From assembly GCF_050389805.1 (NCBI RefSeq), contig NZ_CP130945.1:124001-188000 (forward strand): DNA of 64,000 nucleotides, read 5' to 3'. The number at the start of each line of letters is the position of its first letter. The stretch's first letter is position 1. Positions 6,933-16,668 of this stretch are shown in pieces. A program made the position numbers and the translations under genes. Source of the stretch: Bacillus_BD sp050389805 (GTDB lineage: Bacteria > Bacillota > Bacilli > Bacillales > Cytobacillaceae). Below the pieces are notes generated by a model. It worked only from the letters and a program-made list of their open reading frames with translations, did not search any database and was not told the origin of the DNA.

Positions 6933-7003
6933 TAACTACTAAGTTTATTCCTCAAAAATAATATACATGTGAAAAACATGTATCTCCGAGTGGAGGTGAT
7001 TCC

Positions 7004-7606
7004 ATGTCTGAACATTATTATTCCCGAACACAAAATGTTGAGAGCGAACCAAAATATTGGAATGCTGAGTTAAGAAACATAAAGCTTCGTTTTAAAACAG
7101 ATAACGGAGTTTTCTCAAAAGGCGATATAGACTTTGGTTCTAAATTATTAATAGAAACCTTTCAAATGCCTGAATTACAGGGTGATATACTTGACGTAGG
7201 TTGTGGTTATGGTCCAATCGGCTTAACGATCGCAAAAAGCTGGGAGGAGCGAAGAGTCTATATGGTTGACGTGAATGCGAGAGCCCTTCAACTAGCAAAG
7301 GATAATAGTGGCTTGAATGGGATTCAAAACACTACTATTATAGAAAGCGATTGTTTAAGTTCAGTAATGGATCAGAAATTTGCAGTCATTTTAACGAATC
7401 CACCAATACGAGCTGGTAAAAAGACCGTACACAAGATTTATGAACAAAGCGCTCAGTGTCTTTTGCCTAATGGAGAGTTATGGGTTGTGATTCAGAAAAA
7501 GCAAGGAGCTCCTTCGACAATCGAAAAACTTTCAAGTCTTTTTGGGGATGTTGAAGTGATCGTGAAAAAGAAGGGTTATTTTATTATTAAAGCAACAAAA
7601 CTATAG
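7004..7606 (+). CDS. ybxB: Class I SAM-dependent methyltransferase, RsmC-like (YbxB)
   Basis: Probable rRNA or nucleic-acid guanine N2-methyltransferase. The Rossmann fold is shown by motif I DILDVGCGYGPIGLTIA near residue 62 and the acidic post-I strand VYMVDVNARAL. The NPP-type catalytic motif appears as TNPPIRAGK near 131. The length (200 aa) matches the single-domain YbxB proteins found between rplL and rpoB in Bacillus. The exact substrate is unknown. It begins with a good GAGTGGAGGTGAT site. Confidence 0.88.
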   Translation: MSEHYYSRTQNVESEPKYWNAELRNIKLRFKTDNGVFSKGDIDFGSKLLIETFQMPELQGDILDVGCGYGPIGLTIAKSWEERRVYMVDVNARALQLAKDNSGLNGIQNTTIIESDCLSSVMDQKFAVILTNPPIRAGKKTVHKIYEQSAQCLLPNGELWVVIQKKQGAPSTIEKLSSLFGDVEVIVKKKGYFIIKATKL

Positions 7607-7652
7607 AATGTTGTTTTGTCAATATGTTTTATGGAGTTTTTCAACAAAAATG

Positions 7653-7681
7653 TTGACTTGGGCAAACCAGTGTGATAGCAT
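7653..7681 (+). promoter_or_regulatory. Candidate rpoB promoter and long leader
   Basis: TTGACT (7653-7658), 17-bp spacer, TAGCAT (7676-7681). It leaves a leader of over 200 nt before rpoB. The rest of the 7607-7914 gap is AT-rich with no gene and no clear terminator after ybxB that I can see. Confidence 0.5.
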
Positions 7682-7914
7682 TGTAAAATGCCAATAGATT
7701 ATTTTCTCTAATCTGCTAATTTTAACACATATTGTATAAAATTGGTATAGCTGGAGAAACTGATAAAATAATAGTCGTATTGTGGAAATGTGGTTTTTGG
7801 ATTTGAAAACCCTTTTTCTTTTTGTTCATATAGAAAAGGAAATGAAAATCATTTGTTTTTCTATTTGATAGTAATAAATTTCACAAATAACGCTTGATTT
7901 GAGGGGTGAATCAG

Positions 7915-10900
7915 TTGATAGGTCAACTAGTTCAGTATGGACGACACCGCCAACGAAGAAGTTACGCACGAATCAGTGAGGTATTAGAATTACCAAATTT
8001 AATTGAAATTCAAACCGCGTCATATCAATGGTTTCTTGATGAAGGTTTACGTGAAATGTTTGCAGATATTTCACCAATTGAAGATTTTACTGGTAATCTA
8101 ACACTTGAATTTATTGATTACAGTCTTGGCGAACCAAAATATTCTGTTGCGGAATCAAAAGATCGAGATGTTACATATTCAGCACCGCTACGTGTAAAGG
8201 TACGTCTTGTTAATAAGGAAACAGGTGAAGTAAAAGACCAAGATGTCTTTATGGGTGATTTTCCGTTAATGACCGAAACAGGCACATTTGTTATTAATGG
8301 AGCAGAGCGTGTTATTGTTTCTCAACTCGTGCGTTCACCAAGCGTTTACTACAGCGCCAAAATGGATAAGAACGGTAAAAGAGGCTATACAGCTACTGTT
8401 ATTCCTAACCGTGGAGCATGGCTTGAGTATGAAACAGACGCTAAGGATGTTGTGTATGTAAGAATTGATCGTACTCGGAAACTGCCAGTTACGGTTCTTT
8501 TGCGTGCTCTAGGTCTAGGATCTGATCAAGAAATTCTTGATTTGATTGGTGATAATGAGTATTTGCGCAATACGTTAGAAAAGGACAATACAGAAAGCTC
8601 TGAAAAGGCCTTACTAGAAATTTATGAACGACTACGTCCAGGAGAACCTCCAACTGTAGAAAATGCAAAGAGTTTATTAATTTCAAGATTCTTTGATCCA
8701 AAACGATATGATTTAGCGAATGTTGGGCGTTATAAAATTAATAAAAAATTGCATATCAAGAATAGATTGTTTGGGCACCGTATTGCCGAAACTTTAGTTG
8801 ATTCCGAAACGGGAGAAATCATCGTCGAAAAAGGAACCATTCTTGATCGTCGTACACTCGATCGGATTATTCCGGCATTAGAAAAAAATGCTGGTTTCAA
8901 GAATTTAAGTTTATATGGTGGCGTACTAGATGAAGATGTTTTACTTCAATCTATTAAAATTTATGCACCAAATGAAGATGACAAAGTCATCAACGTAATT
9001 AGTAACGCTTATGTTGAAGACGCAGTTAAACATATATCACCTGCTGATATTGTTGCATCAATCAGCTACTTCTTTAACTTATTATATAGTGTTGGTCATA
9101 CAGATGATATCGACCATTTAGGAAATCGTCGATTACGTTCTGTTGGTGAATTATTACAAAACCAATTCCGTATTGGTTTATCAAGGATGGAACGTGTTGT
9201 AAGAGAAAGAATGTCCATTCAAGATACAAACACAATTACACCACAACAATTAATCAATATTCGACCTGTTATTGCGTCCATTAAAGAGTTCTTCGGAAGT
9301 TCGCAATTATCACAATTCATGGATCAAACCAATCCACTTGCGGAATTAACCCATAAAAGACGTTTATCTGCATTAGGACCAGGTGGTTTAACACGTGAAC
9401 GTGCTGGTATGGAAGTTCGTGACGTTCACTATTCACACTATGGTCGTATGTGTCCAATTGAAACTCCGGAAGGTCCAAACATTGGATTAATTAACTCATT
9501 GTCATCTTATGCAAAGGTTAATAAATTTGGTTTCATTGAGACTCCTTACCGTAAAGTGGATCCTGAAACAGGAAGAGTTACATCTCATATCGACTATTTA
9601 ACAGCCGATGAAGAAGATAACTACGTAGTGGCACAGGCAAATGCTCGACTTGGTGAAGATGGATCATTTCTTGACGAGGAAGTTTTAGCTCGTTTCCGCG
9701 GTGAAAACACAGCTGTTGATCGCGAAAAAATTGATTATATGGATGTATCACCGAAACAGGTTGTATCTGCAGCGACTGCATGTATTCCATTCTTAGAAAA
9801 CGATGACTCAAACCGTGCTCTAATGGGAGCAAACATGCAACGTCAAGCAGTGCCGCTCATGCAACCAGAAGCACCACGTGTTGGAACAGGTATGGAATAT
9901 GTATCTGGTAAAGACTCTGGAGCTGCGGTTATTTGTAAGCATGACGGTATTGTAGAGCATGTTGAGGCCCGTGAAGTATGGGTTCGTCGTATACAAGAAG
10001 TGGATGGTCAAACGGTTAAAGGTGATCTTGATAAATATCGTTTACAAAAATTCAAGCGTTCTAACAATGGAATGTGCTTTAATCAGAAACCTATTGTTTC
10101 TATAGGTGATCATGTTACAAAAGGTGAAATCCTTGCAGACGGTCCATCTATGGAGCTTGGAGAGTTAGCTTTAGGTCGAAATGTATTGGTTGCCTTTATG
10201 ACATGGGATGGTTACAACTATGAGGATGCTATCATCATGAGTGAACGTCTAGTAAAGGATGACGTATACACTTCTATTCATATTGAAGAATATGAGTCAG
10301 AATCACGTGATACAAAACTAGGACCAGAAGAAATCACTCGTGATATCCCAAACGTTGGGGAGGATGCCCTTCGTAACCTTGATGAAAGAGGAATTATCCG
10401 AATCGGTGCAGAGGTAAAAGACGGAGATCTACTAGTTGGGAAAGTAACGCCAAAAGGTGTAACTGAGTTAACAGCAGAAGAACGACTTTTACATGCCATT
10501 TTTGGAGAAAAAGCACGAGAAGTTCGTGATACGTCATTACGTGTACCACATGGTGGCGGCGGAATTGTTCTAGATGTAAGAGTCTTTAATCGTGAAGATG
10601 GAGATGAACTTCCACCAGGAGTTAATCAACTTGTTCGTGTTTATATTGTTCAAAAACGTAAAATCTCTGCCGGTGACAAAATGGCTGGACGACACGGTAA
10701 TAAAGGGGTTATCTCTCGTATTTTGCCGGAAGAAGATATGCCATATTTGCCTGACGGTACACCAGTTGATATCATGTTAAACCCATTAGGCGTTCCTTCC
10801 CGTATGAATATCGGGCAGGTGCTTGAACTTCATTTGGGTATGGCGGCAAGATATCTCGGAATTCATGTAGCCTCACCAGTATTTGATGGAGCGACTGAAG

Positions 10901-11472
10901 AAGATGTATGGGATACAATTCAAGAAGCTGGAATGGCACATGATGCTAAGACCGTTTTATATGATGGTAGAACAGGCGAACCATTTGATAACCGTGTTTC
11001 AGTCGGAATCATGTATATGATTAAACTAGCACACATGGTTGATGATAAGCTTCATGCTCGTTCAACTGGCCCATACTCGCTTGTTACACAGCAACCGCTT
11101 GGTGGTAAGGCGCAGTTTGGTGGACAACGTTTTGGAGAGATGGAAGTTTGGGCATTAGAAGCTTATGGTGCAGCGTATACTTTACAAGAGATCTTAACGG
11201 TGAAGTCAGATGACGTTGTTGGTCGTGTGAAAACGTATGAAGCGATTGTAAAAGGTGAAAATGTCCCAGAACCAGGTGTTCCAGAATCCTTTAAAGTATT
11301 AATTAAAGAACTACAAAGCTTAGGCTTGGATGTTAAGATTCTGTCTGGTGATGAAGAAGAAATCGAAATGAGAGATACAGAAGATGAGGATGAAATGCAA
11401 CAAGCAGAGTCTTTTACATTGACCCCTGAACCTGTTGAAGCAGAATCTGAAAAAGTTGGCTCAAACGAATAA
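7915..11472 (+). CDS. rpoB: RNA polymerase beta subunit
   Basis: Forms one side of the RNA polymerase cleft and binds rifampicin. At 1185 aa it contains the rifampicin pocket (SSQLSQFMDQTNPLAELTHK, then RRLSALGPGG) with all positions of sensitive type. It also has GRHGNKGVISRILPEEDMPY and the C-terminal anchor STGPYSLVTQQPLGGKAQFG. The open frame begins with a GTG at 7906 inside GAGGGGTG, which is the ribosome-binding site. The TTG at 7915 gives IGQLVQYGRHRQRRSYARI, matching the B. subtilis N-terminus. rpoC follows after 125 bp. Confidence 0.97.
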   Translation: MIGQLVQYGRHRQRRSYARISEVLELPNLIEIQTASYQWFLDEGLREMFADISPIEDFTGNLTLEFIDYSLGEPKYSVAESKDRDVTYSAPLRVKVRLVNKETGEVKDQDVFMGDFPLMTETGTFVINGAERVIVSQLVRSPSVYYSAKMDKNGKRGYTATVIPNRGAWLEYETDAKDVVYVRIDRTRKLPVTVLLRALGLGSDQEILDLIGDNEYLRNTLEKDNTESSEKALLEIYERLRPGEPPTVENAKSLLISRFFDPKRYDLANVGRYKINKKLHIKNRLFGHRIAETLVDSETGEIIVEKGTILDRRTLDRIIPALEKNAGFKNLSLYGGVLDEDVLLQSIKIYAPNEDDKVINVISNAYVEDAVKHISPADIVASISYFFNLLYSVGHTDDIDHLGNRRLRSVGELLQNQFRIGLSRMERVVRERMSIQDTNTITPQQLINIRPVIASIKEFFGSSQLSQFMDQTNPLAELTHKRRLSALGPGGLTRERAGMEVRDVHYSHYGRMCPIETPEGPNIGLINSLSSYAKVNKFGFIETPYRKVDPETGRVTSHIDYLTADEEDNYVVAQANARLGEDGSFLDEEVLARFRGENTAVDREKIDYMDVSPKQVVSAATACIPFLENDDSNRALMGANMQRQAVPLMQPEAPRVGTGMEYVSGKDSGAAVICKHDGIVEHVEAREVWVRRIQEVDGQTVKGDLDKYRLQKFKRSNNGMCFNQKPIVSIGDHVTKGEILADGPSMELGELALGRNVLVAFMTWDGYNYEDAIIMSERLVKDDVYTSIHIEEYESESRDTKLGPEEITRDIPNVGEDALRNLDERGIIRIGAEVKDGDLLVGKVTPKGVTELTAEERLLHAIFGEKAREVRDTSLRVPHGGGGIVLDVRVFNREDGDELPPGVNQLVRVYIVQKRKISAGDKMAGRHGNKGVISRILPEEDMPYLPDGTPVDIMLNPLGVPSRMNIGQVLELHLGMAARYLGIHVASPVFDGATEEDVWDTIQEAGMAHDAKTVLYDGRTGEPFDNRVSVGIMYMIKLAHMVDDKLHARSTGPYSLVTQQPLGGKAQFGGQRFGEMEVWALEAYGAAYTLQEILTVKSDDVVGRVKTYEAIVKGENVPEPGVPESFKVLIKELQSLGLDVKILSGDEEEIEMRDTEDEDEMQQAESFTLTPEPVEAESEKVGSNE

Positions 11473-11492
11473 TTGAAAGCTTGTTCACTTTA

Positions 11493-11532
11493 AAATCCCC
11501 TCTATAAATATTTACTGTTTAGGAGGGGATTT
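11493..11532 (+). repeat. 10-bp inverted repeat between rpoB and rpoC
   Basis: AAATCCCCTC (11493-11502) pairs with GAGGGGATTT (11523-11532) around a 20-nt loop. It lacks a T run, so it is more likely a processing or stabilising hairpin than a terminator. Its right arm contains AGGAGGGG, a strong ribosome-binding-like sequence preceding a four-codon ORF (ATG at 11535, stop TAG). Confidence 0.55.
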
Positions 11533-11597
11533 CCATGAGTGGTTTGTAGAATTAGCAATATGGGAAAAACCCGAAGATGAAAAGGGAGGTAGGCCCC

Positions 11598-14500
11598 TTG
11601 ATAGATGTAAATAATTTTGAGTTTATGAAGATTGGCTTGGCTTCACCAGATAAGATTCGTTCTTGGTCATATGGTGAGGTAAAAAAGCCAGAAACGATTA
11701 ATTACCGTACATTAAAACCGGAAAAAGATGGCTTATTCTGTGAACGTATTTTTGGACCACAGAAGGATTGGGAATGCCATTGCGGTAAGTACAAACGTGT
11801 TCGTTATAAAGGTGTTGTATGTGATCGATGCGGTGTTGAAGTTACTCGTGCGAAGGTACGCCGTGAACGGATGGGGCATATTGAACTAGCTGCTCCTGTC
11901 TCCCATATTTGGTATTTTAAGGGCATCCCTAGTCGTATGGGACTTGTTCTTGATATGTCTCCTCGTGCACTTGAAGAGGTCATTTATTTTGCTTCTTATG
12001 TTGTAACGGATCCAGGTGACACAACTCTTGAAAAGAAACAACTTTTATCTGAAAAAGAATATCGAGCATATCGTGATAAGTATGGCAACAAGTTCCATGC
12101 TGGAATGGGTGCGGAGTCGATTAAAAAACTTCTATCAGACATAGACTTAACAAAAGAAGCCGACATGTTAAAAGAAGAATTGAAATCAGCTCAAGGTCAA
12201 CGTCGTACTCGTGCGATTAAACGTCTAGAAGTAATCGAAGCCTTCCGTGGATCAGGGAATGAACCTTCTTGGATGGTTTTAGATGTTTTACCAGTTATTC
12301 CACCAGAACTTCGACCAATGGTTCAATTAGATGGTGGACGGTTTGCTACGTCAGACTTAAACGATTTATATCGTCGAGTGATTAACCGTAATAATCGTTT
12401 AAAGAGATTGCTTGATTTAGGTGCTCCAAGCATTATTGTTCAAAATGAAAAGCGGATGCTGCAAGAAGCAGTTGATGCATTAATTGATAACGGTCGTCGT
12501 GGACGTCCTGTAACTGGACCAGGTAATAGACCATTAAAGTCTTTATCACATATGTTAAAAGGGAAACAAGGTCGTTTCCGTCAAAACCTTTTAGGTAAAC
12601 GTGTTGATTATTCTGGTCGTTCCGTTATTGTTGTTGGTCCTAACCTTAAGATGTACCAATGTGGTCTTCCAAAAGACATGGCCTTGGAATTATTTAAACC
12701 TTTTGTTATGAAGGAATTAGTTGAAAGAGGCTTAGCGCATAACATCAAATCTGCTAAGCGTAAGATTGAAAGAGTACAACCAGAAGTATGGGATGTATTA
12801 GAAGATGTGATTAGAGAACATCCAGTTTTACTTAACCGTGCTCCAACTCTGCATAGATTGGGTATTCAAGCATTTGAACCGACACTTGTAGAAGGAAAGG
12901 CGATTCGTCTACATCCTCTAGTGTGTACGGCATATAATGCGGACTTTGATGGTGACCAAATGGCTGTTCACGTTCCTCTATCTTCAGAGGCACAAGCAGA
13001 AGCACGTCTATTAATGCTAGCTGCTCAAAACATCCTAAATCCAAAGGATGGAAAGCCGGTTGTTACACCTTCACAGGATATGGTTCTTGGTAATTATTAT
13101 TTAACTCTTGAAAAAGAAGGCGCTATTGGAGAAGGTGCGATCTTTAATGATATTAATGAAGCTCTGTTATCATACCAAAATGGGTATGTACACTTGCATA
13201 CTCGTGTTGCTGTCAGAGCCGGTTCATTAAACAATCCAACCTTTACGGAAGAATACAATCGCAAACTTCTTATTACAACGGTAGGTAAACTAATTTTTAA
13301 TGAGATCTTACCGAAATCATTCCCATATATTAACGAACCTACGAGCCACAACCTTGAGGTTGAAACACCTGCGAAATATTTCGTCGACCCAGGTACGGAC
13401 GTACATGCTGCAATTAAAGAAATGCCTTTAGTGGCACCATTCAAGAAGAAGATTCTTGGAAACATCATTGCAGAAGTGTTTAAGCGTTATAAGATTACAG
13501 AAACATCCAAAATGCTTGACCGTATGAAGGATTTAGGATTTAGATACTCAACGAAGGCAGGTATTACTGTTGGGGTATCTGATATCGTGGTATTAGGTGA
13601 AAAGACAGAAATCATTGAAGAAGCACAGAAAAAAGTAGATAACGTGATGAAACAGTTCAGACGTGGTTTAATTACTGAGGACGAGCGTTATGATCGCGTA
13701 ATCTCCATTTGGAGTGCTGCAAAAGATGTCATCCAAGGAAAACTAATGGATTCCTTAGAAAATACAAACCCAATCTTCATGATGAGCGATTCTGGTGCCC
13801 GTGGTAACGCATCTAACTTTACGCAGTTAGCTGGTATGCGTGGTTTGATGGCCAACCCAGCTGGTCGTATTATCGAATTACCAATTATCTCGAGTTTCCG
13901 TGAAGGGTTAACTGTACTAGAATACTTTATCTCGACACACGGTGCACGTAAAGGGCTTGCAGATACGGCACTAAAAACAGCCGATTCTGGTTACTTAACT
14001 CGACGTCTTGTTGATGTAGCCCAAGATGTAATTGTTCGTGAAGACGACTGCGGAACAGATCGCGGTTTATTAATCAGTGCTCTTAAAGATGGTACAGAAA
14101 TCATTGAATCGTTAGAAGAACGTTTAATTGGGCGTTACACAAGAAAGGCGATTAAGCACCCAGAAACGAAGGATGTCATCATCGGAGAAAATCAATTAAT
14201 TACCGAGGACTTAGCTAAGGTTATTGTTGATTCTGGAATTGAACAAACGTGGATACGCTCTGCCTTTACATGTAATACACGTCATGGTGTATGTAAGAAG
14301 TGTTATGGACGTAATTTAGCTACTGGTGAAGAGGTTGAAGTGGGAGAAGCAGTTGGTATTATTGCTGCACAATCAATCGGAGAACCTGGTACACAGTTAA
14401 CGATGCGTACATTCCATACAGGTGGAGTTGCTGGAAACGATATTACCCAAGGTTTACCTCGTATTCAAGAAATCTTTGAAGCACGTAATCCAAAAGGTCA

Positions 14501-15197
14501 ATCCGTTATCTCTGAAATCGATGGTGTTGTTGTAGGCATTAATGAGGGTCGTGACAGACAACATGAGATCGTCATTCAGGGTCAGTTGGAAACACGCACA
14601 TATAATGCACCATATACAGCACGTCTAAAAGTGGCGATAAATGACCAAGTTGAAAGAGGTCAAGAACTAACAGAAGGTTCCATTGACCCTAAAGAATTGA
14701 TTAAAGTAAAAGATGTTATGGCTGTTCAAGAATACCTACTAAAAGAAGTGCAGAAGGTTTACCGTATGCAAGGTGTTGAAATTGGCGATAAACACGTTGA
14801 AGTGATGGTACGACAAATGTTACGTAAGATTCGTGTGATTGAGGCTGGTGATACGGATGTACTACCAGGTACACTACTTGATATTCATCAGTTTACAGAT
14901 GCCAACGAACAAGCGCTGCTTAACGGTAAGGTACCTGCAACAGGTCGTCCTGTCCTTTTAGGTATTACAAAAGCATCTCTTGAAACAGATTCATTCTTAT
15001 CAGCAGCTTCCTTCCAAGAAACAACTAGAGTTCTTACCGATGCTGCGATTAAAGGAAAACGTGATGAATTACTAGGTTTGAAGGAAAATGTTATCATTGG
15101 TAAATTGATTCCTGCAGGTACGGGTATGTCTCGATATCGTCGTGCCGAACCTGTTGTCAATGTAGACGAATCAGAAGATCCAGTTACAGTTGATTAA
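11598..15197 (+). CDS. rpoC: RNA polymerase beta' subunit
   Basis: Carries the polymerase active site. Zinc-binding sequences CHCGKYKR and VVCDRCGVEV lie near the N-terminus. The catalytic metal loop NADFDGDQMAVH is at about residue 447, and the bridge/trigger region includes SDSGARGNASNFTQLAGM. A second zinc cluster is built from CGTDRG and CNTRHGVCKKC. The frame opens at an ATG at 11577, but a TTG at 11598 follows AAAGGGAGGT and gives IDVNNFEFMKIGLASPDKI at 1199 aa, the B. subtilis length. Confidence 0.97.
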   Translation: MIDVNNFEFMKIGLASPDKIRSWSYGEVKKPETINYRTLKPEKDGLFCERIFGPQKDWECHCGKYKRVRYKGVVCDRCGVEVTRAKVRRERMGHIELAAPVSHIWYFKGIPSRMGLVLDMSPRALEEVIYFASYVVTDPGDTTLEKKQLLSEKEYRAYRDKYGNKFHAGMGAESIKKLLSDIDLTKEADMLKEELKSAQGQRRTRAIKRLEVIEAFRGSGNEPSWMVLDVLPVIPPELRPMVQLDGGRFATSDLNDLYRRVINRNNRLKRLLDLGAPSIIVQNEKRMLQEAVDALIDNGRRGRPVTGPGNRPLKSLSHMLKGKQGRFRQNLLGKRVDYSGRSVIVVGPNLKMYQCGLPKDMALELFKPFVMKELVERGLAHNIKSAKRKIERVQPEVWDVLEDVIREHPVLLNRAPTLHRLGIQAFEPTLVEGKAIRLHPLVCTAYNADFDGDQMAVHVPLSSEAQAEARLLMLAAQNILNPKDGKPVVTPSQDMVLGNYYLTLEKEGAIGEGAIFNDINEALLSYQNGYVHLHTRVAVRAGSLNNPTFTEEYNRKLLITTVGKLIFNEILPKSFPYINEPTSHNLEVETPAKYFVDPGTDVHAAIKEMPLVAPFKKKILGNIIAEVFKRYKITETSKMLDRMKDLGFRYSTKAGITVGVSDIVVLGEKTEIIEEAQKKVDNVMKQFRRGLITEDERYDRVISIWSAAKDVIQGKLMDSLENTNPIFMMSDSGARGNASNFTQLAGMRGLMANPAGRIIELPIISSFREGLTVLEYFISTHGARKGLADTALKTADSGYLTRRLVDVAQDVIVREDDCGTDRGLLISALKDGTEIIESLEERLIGRYTRKAIKHPETKDVIIGENQLITEDLAKVIVDSGIEQTWIRSAFTCNTRHGVCKKCYGRNLATGEEVEVGEAVGIIAAQSIGEPGTQLTMRTFHTGGVAGNDITQGLPRIQEIFEARNPKGQSVISEIDGVVVGINEGRDRQHEIVIQGQLETRTYNAPYTARLKVAINDQVERGQELTEGSIDPKELIKVKDVMAVQEYLLKEVQKVYRMQGVEIGDKHVEVMVRQMLRKIRVIEAGDTDVLPGTLLDIHQFTDANEQALLNGKVPATGRPVLLGITKASLETDSFLSAASFQETTRVLTDAAIKGKRDELLGLKENVIIGKLIPAGTGMSRYRRAEPVVNVDESEDPVTVD

Positions 15198-15208
15198 TAG
15201 AAAAAGCT

Positions 15209-15234
15209 CCAGTACCTCGATCTAGAGGTACTGG
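15209..15234 (+). terminator. Strong hairpin after rpoC, no T run on this strand
   Basis: CCAGTACCTC (15209-15218) pairs perfectly with GAGGTACTGG (15225-15234) around a 6-nt loop. ATTAAAAAAT follows, so it is not a classical terminator for rpoC. On the opposite strand it would be followed by AGCTTTTTC. It may stabilise the rpoC mRNA end. Confidence 0.5.
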
Positions 15235-15256
15235 ATTAAAAAATATCGATTAAATG

Positions 15257-15285
15257 TTGACATCATTTAATGAAAGTGATAATAT
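15257..15285 (+). promoter_or_regulatory. Promoter of rplGB-rpsL-rpsG-fusA
   Basis: TTGACA (15257-15262), 17-bp spacer, TAATAT (15280-15285). Confidence 0.65.
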
Positions 15286-15329
15286 TCATTAGGTGCTCCT
15301 TATTACTGAATACTTTGGAGGATATGAGA

Positions 15330-15581
15330 ATGTCTTATGAAAAAGTATTGCAGGCAAAAAGCATTTTTGTAGGAACAAAGCAGACTGTTAGAGCCATCAA
15401 AACAGGAAATATTAACGAAGTAATGATTGCGACGGATGCGGATCCTAGGCTAACGTCACAAGTCGCAAATATTGCTAAGGAAAATAAAATTCCGATCACA
15501 TATGTCGATTCTAAGAAGAAGTTAGGCAAGGCGTGTGGGATTAATGTAGGATCAGCAGTTGTAGCTATAATAAACAAATGA
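15330..15581 (+). CDS. rplGB: L7Ae-family ribosomal/K-turn RNA-binding protein (YbxF)
   Basis: Small L7Ae/L30e-fold protein that binds kink-turn RNA. The family core GTKQTVRAIKTGNINEVMIA and the RNA-contact sequence KKLGKACGINVGSAVVAII are both present. An upstream ATG at 15270 overlaps the promoter. The ATG at 15330, after TTGGAGGATAT, gives 83 aa starting MSYEKVLQAKSIFVG (B. subtilis YbxF is 82 aa). It heads the str-type operon. Its cellular role is unsettled even in B. subtilis. Confidence 0.92.
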   Translation: MSYEKVLQAKSIFVGTKQTVRAIKTGNINEVMIATDADPRLTSQVANIAKENKIPITYVDSKKKLGKACGINVGSAVVAIINK

Positions 15582-15677
15582 CGTTTTTGTGGATTTTGTC
15601 TGCAAAGACTTTGTTATTGCAAAAAAATGAACCACCTGGATGTGTGGACATATAAATAAGTGAAGGGAGGAAAAATC

Positions 15678-16100
15678 ATGCCTACAATTAACCAATTAGT
15701 ACGCAAGCCACGTAAATCACTTGCGGAAAAATCAAAATCACCAGCACTTAACAAAGGGTACAATAGTTTCAAAAAATCACAAACAAACTTAACATCACCA
15801 CAAAAACGCGGTGTTTGTACTCGTGTTGGTACAATGACACCGAAGAAGCCGAACTCAGCGCTTCGTAAATATGCCCGTGTACGTTTGTCAAACGGTATTG
15901 AAGTAACAGCATACATTCCTGGGATTGGACACAATCTTCAAGAACACAGTGTTGTTTTAATCCGTGGCGGACGTGTGAAGGACTTACCAGGGGTACGTTA
16001 TCACATCGTTCGTGGTGCTTTAGATACTGCTGGAGTGAACAACCGTATGCAAGGTCGTTCAAAATACGGTACAAAGAAGCCAAAAGAAGCTAAGAAATAA
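15678..16100 (+). CDS. rpsL: 30S ribosomal protein S12
   Basis: Decoding-centre protein controlling accuracy and streptomycin response. The key loop reads GTMTPKKPNSALRKYARV, with both lysines of the streptomycin-sensitive form, and the second loop RGGRVKDLPGVRYHIVRG is intact. ATG at 15678, after GAAGGGAGG, gives 140 aa; the frame extends to 15660 only through the ribosome-binding site. It sits 96 bp after rplGB and precedes rpsG. Confidence 0.97.
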   Translation: MPTINQLVRKPRKSLAEKSKSPALNKGYNSFKKSQTNLTSPQKRGVCTRVGTMTPKKPNSALRKYARVRLSNGIEVTAYIPGIGHNLQEHSVVLIRGGRVKDLPGVRYHIVRGALDTAGVNNRMQGRSKYGTKKPKEAKK

Positions 16101-16138
16101 ACTCGATAAATTAATTTTTCTTGAAAGGAGGAAAAAGA

Positions 16139-16609
16139 ATGCCTCGTAAAGGTCCTGTAGCAAAAAGAGACGTATTACCAGATCCGATTTATAATTCAAA
16201 GCTTGTTTCTCGTCTAATCAACAAAATGATGATCGACGGTAAAAGAGGTAAATCACAAGCTATTCTTTATTCAGCGTTTGATATTATCCGCGAACGCACT
16301 GGCAAAGAACCAATGGAAGTATTCGATGCAGCATTAAAAAACATTATGCCTGTTCTTGAAGTAAGAGCACGCCGTGTAGGTGGTGCAAACTACCAAGTAC
16401 CAGTTGAGGTGCGTCCTGATCGTCGTACTACACTTGGTTTACGTTGGTTAGTAAACTATTCTCGTCTACGTGGTGAGAAGACAATGGAAGAACGTTTAGC
16501 AAATGAAATCCTTGATGCAGCTAACAACACAGGTTCATCTGTTAAGAAACGTGAAGATACACATAAAATGGCTGAAGCAAATAAAGCATTTGCTCACTAT
16601 CGTTGGTAA
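16139..16609 (+). CDS. rpsG: 30S ribosomal protein S7
   Basis: Primary assembly protein of the 30S head, near the E site. The N-terminus MPRKGPVAKRDVLPDPIYNS, the central RAYRVGG-type sequence (RARRVGGANYQVPVEVR) and the C-terminal KREDTHKMAEANKAFAHYRW are conserved. ATG at 16139 after AAAGGAGGAAA gives 156 aa, the usual length; the upstream in-frame TTG-type extension is the ribosome-binding site. Confidence 0.97.
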   Translation: MPRKGPVAKRDVLPDPIYNSKLVSRLINKMMIDGKRGKSQAILYSAFDIIRERTGKEPMEVFDAALKNIMPVLEVRARRVGGANYQVPVEVRPDRRTTLGLRWLVNYSRLRGEKTMEERLANEILDAANNTGSSVKKREDTHKMAEANKAFAHYRW

Positions 16610-16668
16610 AATATACGCTTTATATTCCTTAAAAAATTTATTATAAATTAGGAAGGAGAAAAAACCTA

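Noticed and set aside
15209..15234. Classical terminator for rpoC
   Set aside because: The stem is strong but A residues, not T, follow on the coding strand; kept only as a hairpin.
9400..15850. Resistance mutations in rpoB or rpsL
   Set aside because: The rifampicin pocket and the S12 lysine loop both read as the usual sensitive sequences.
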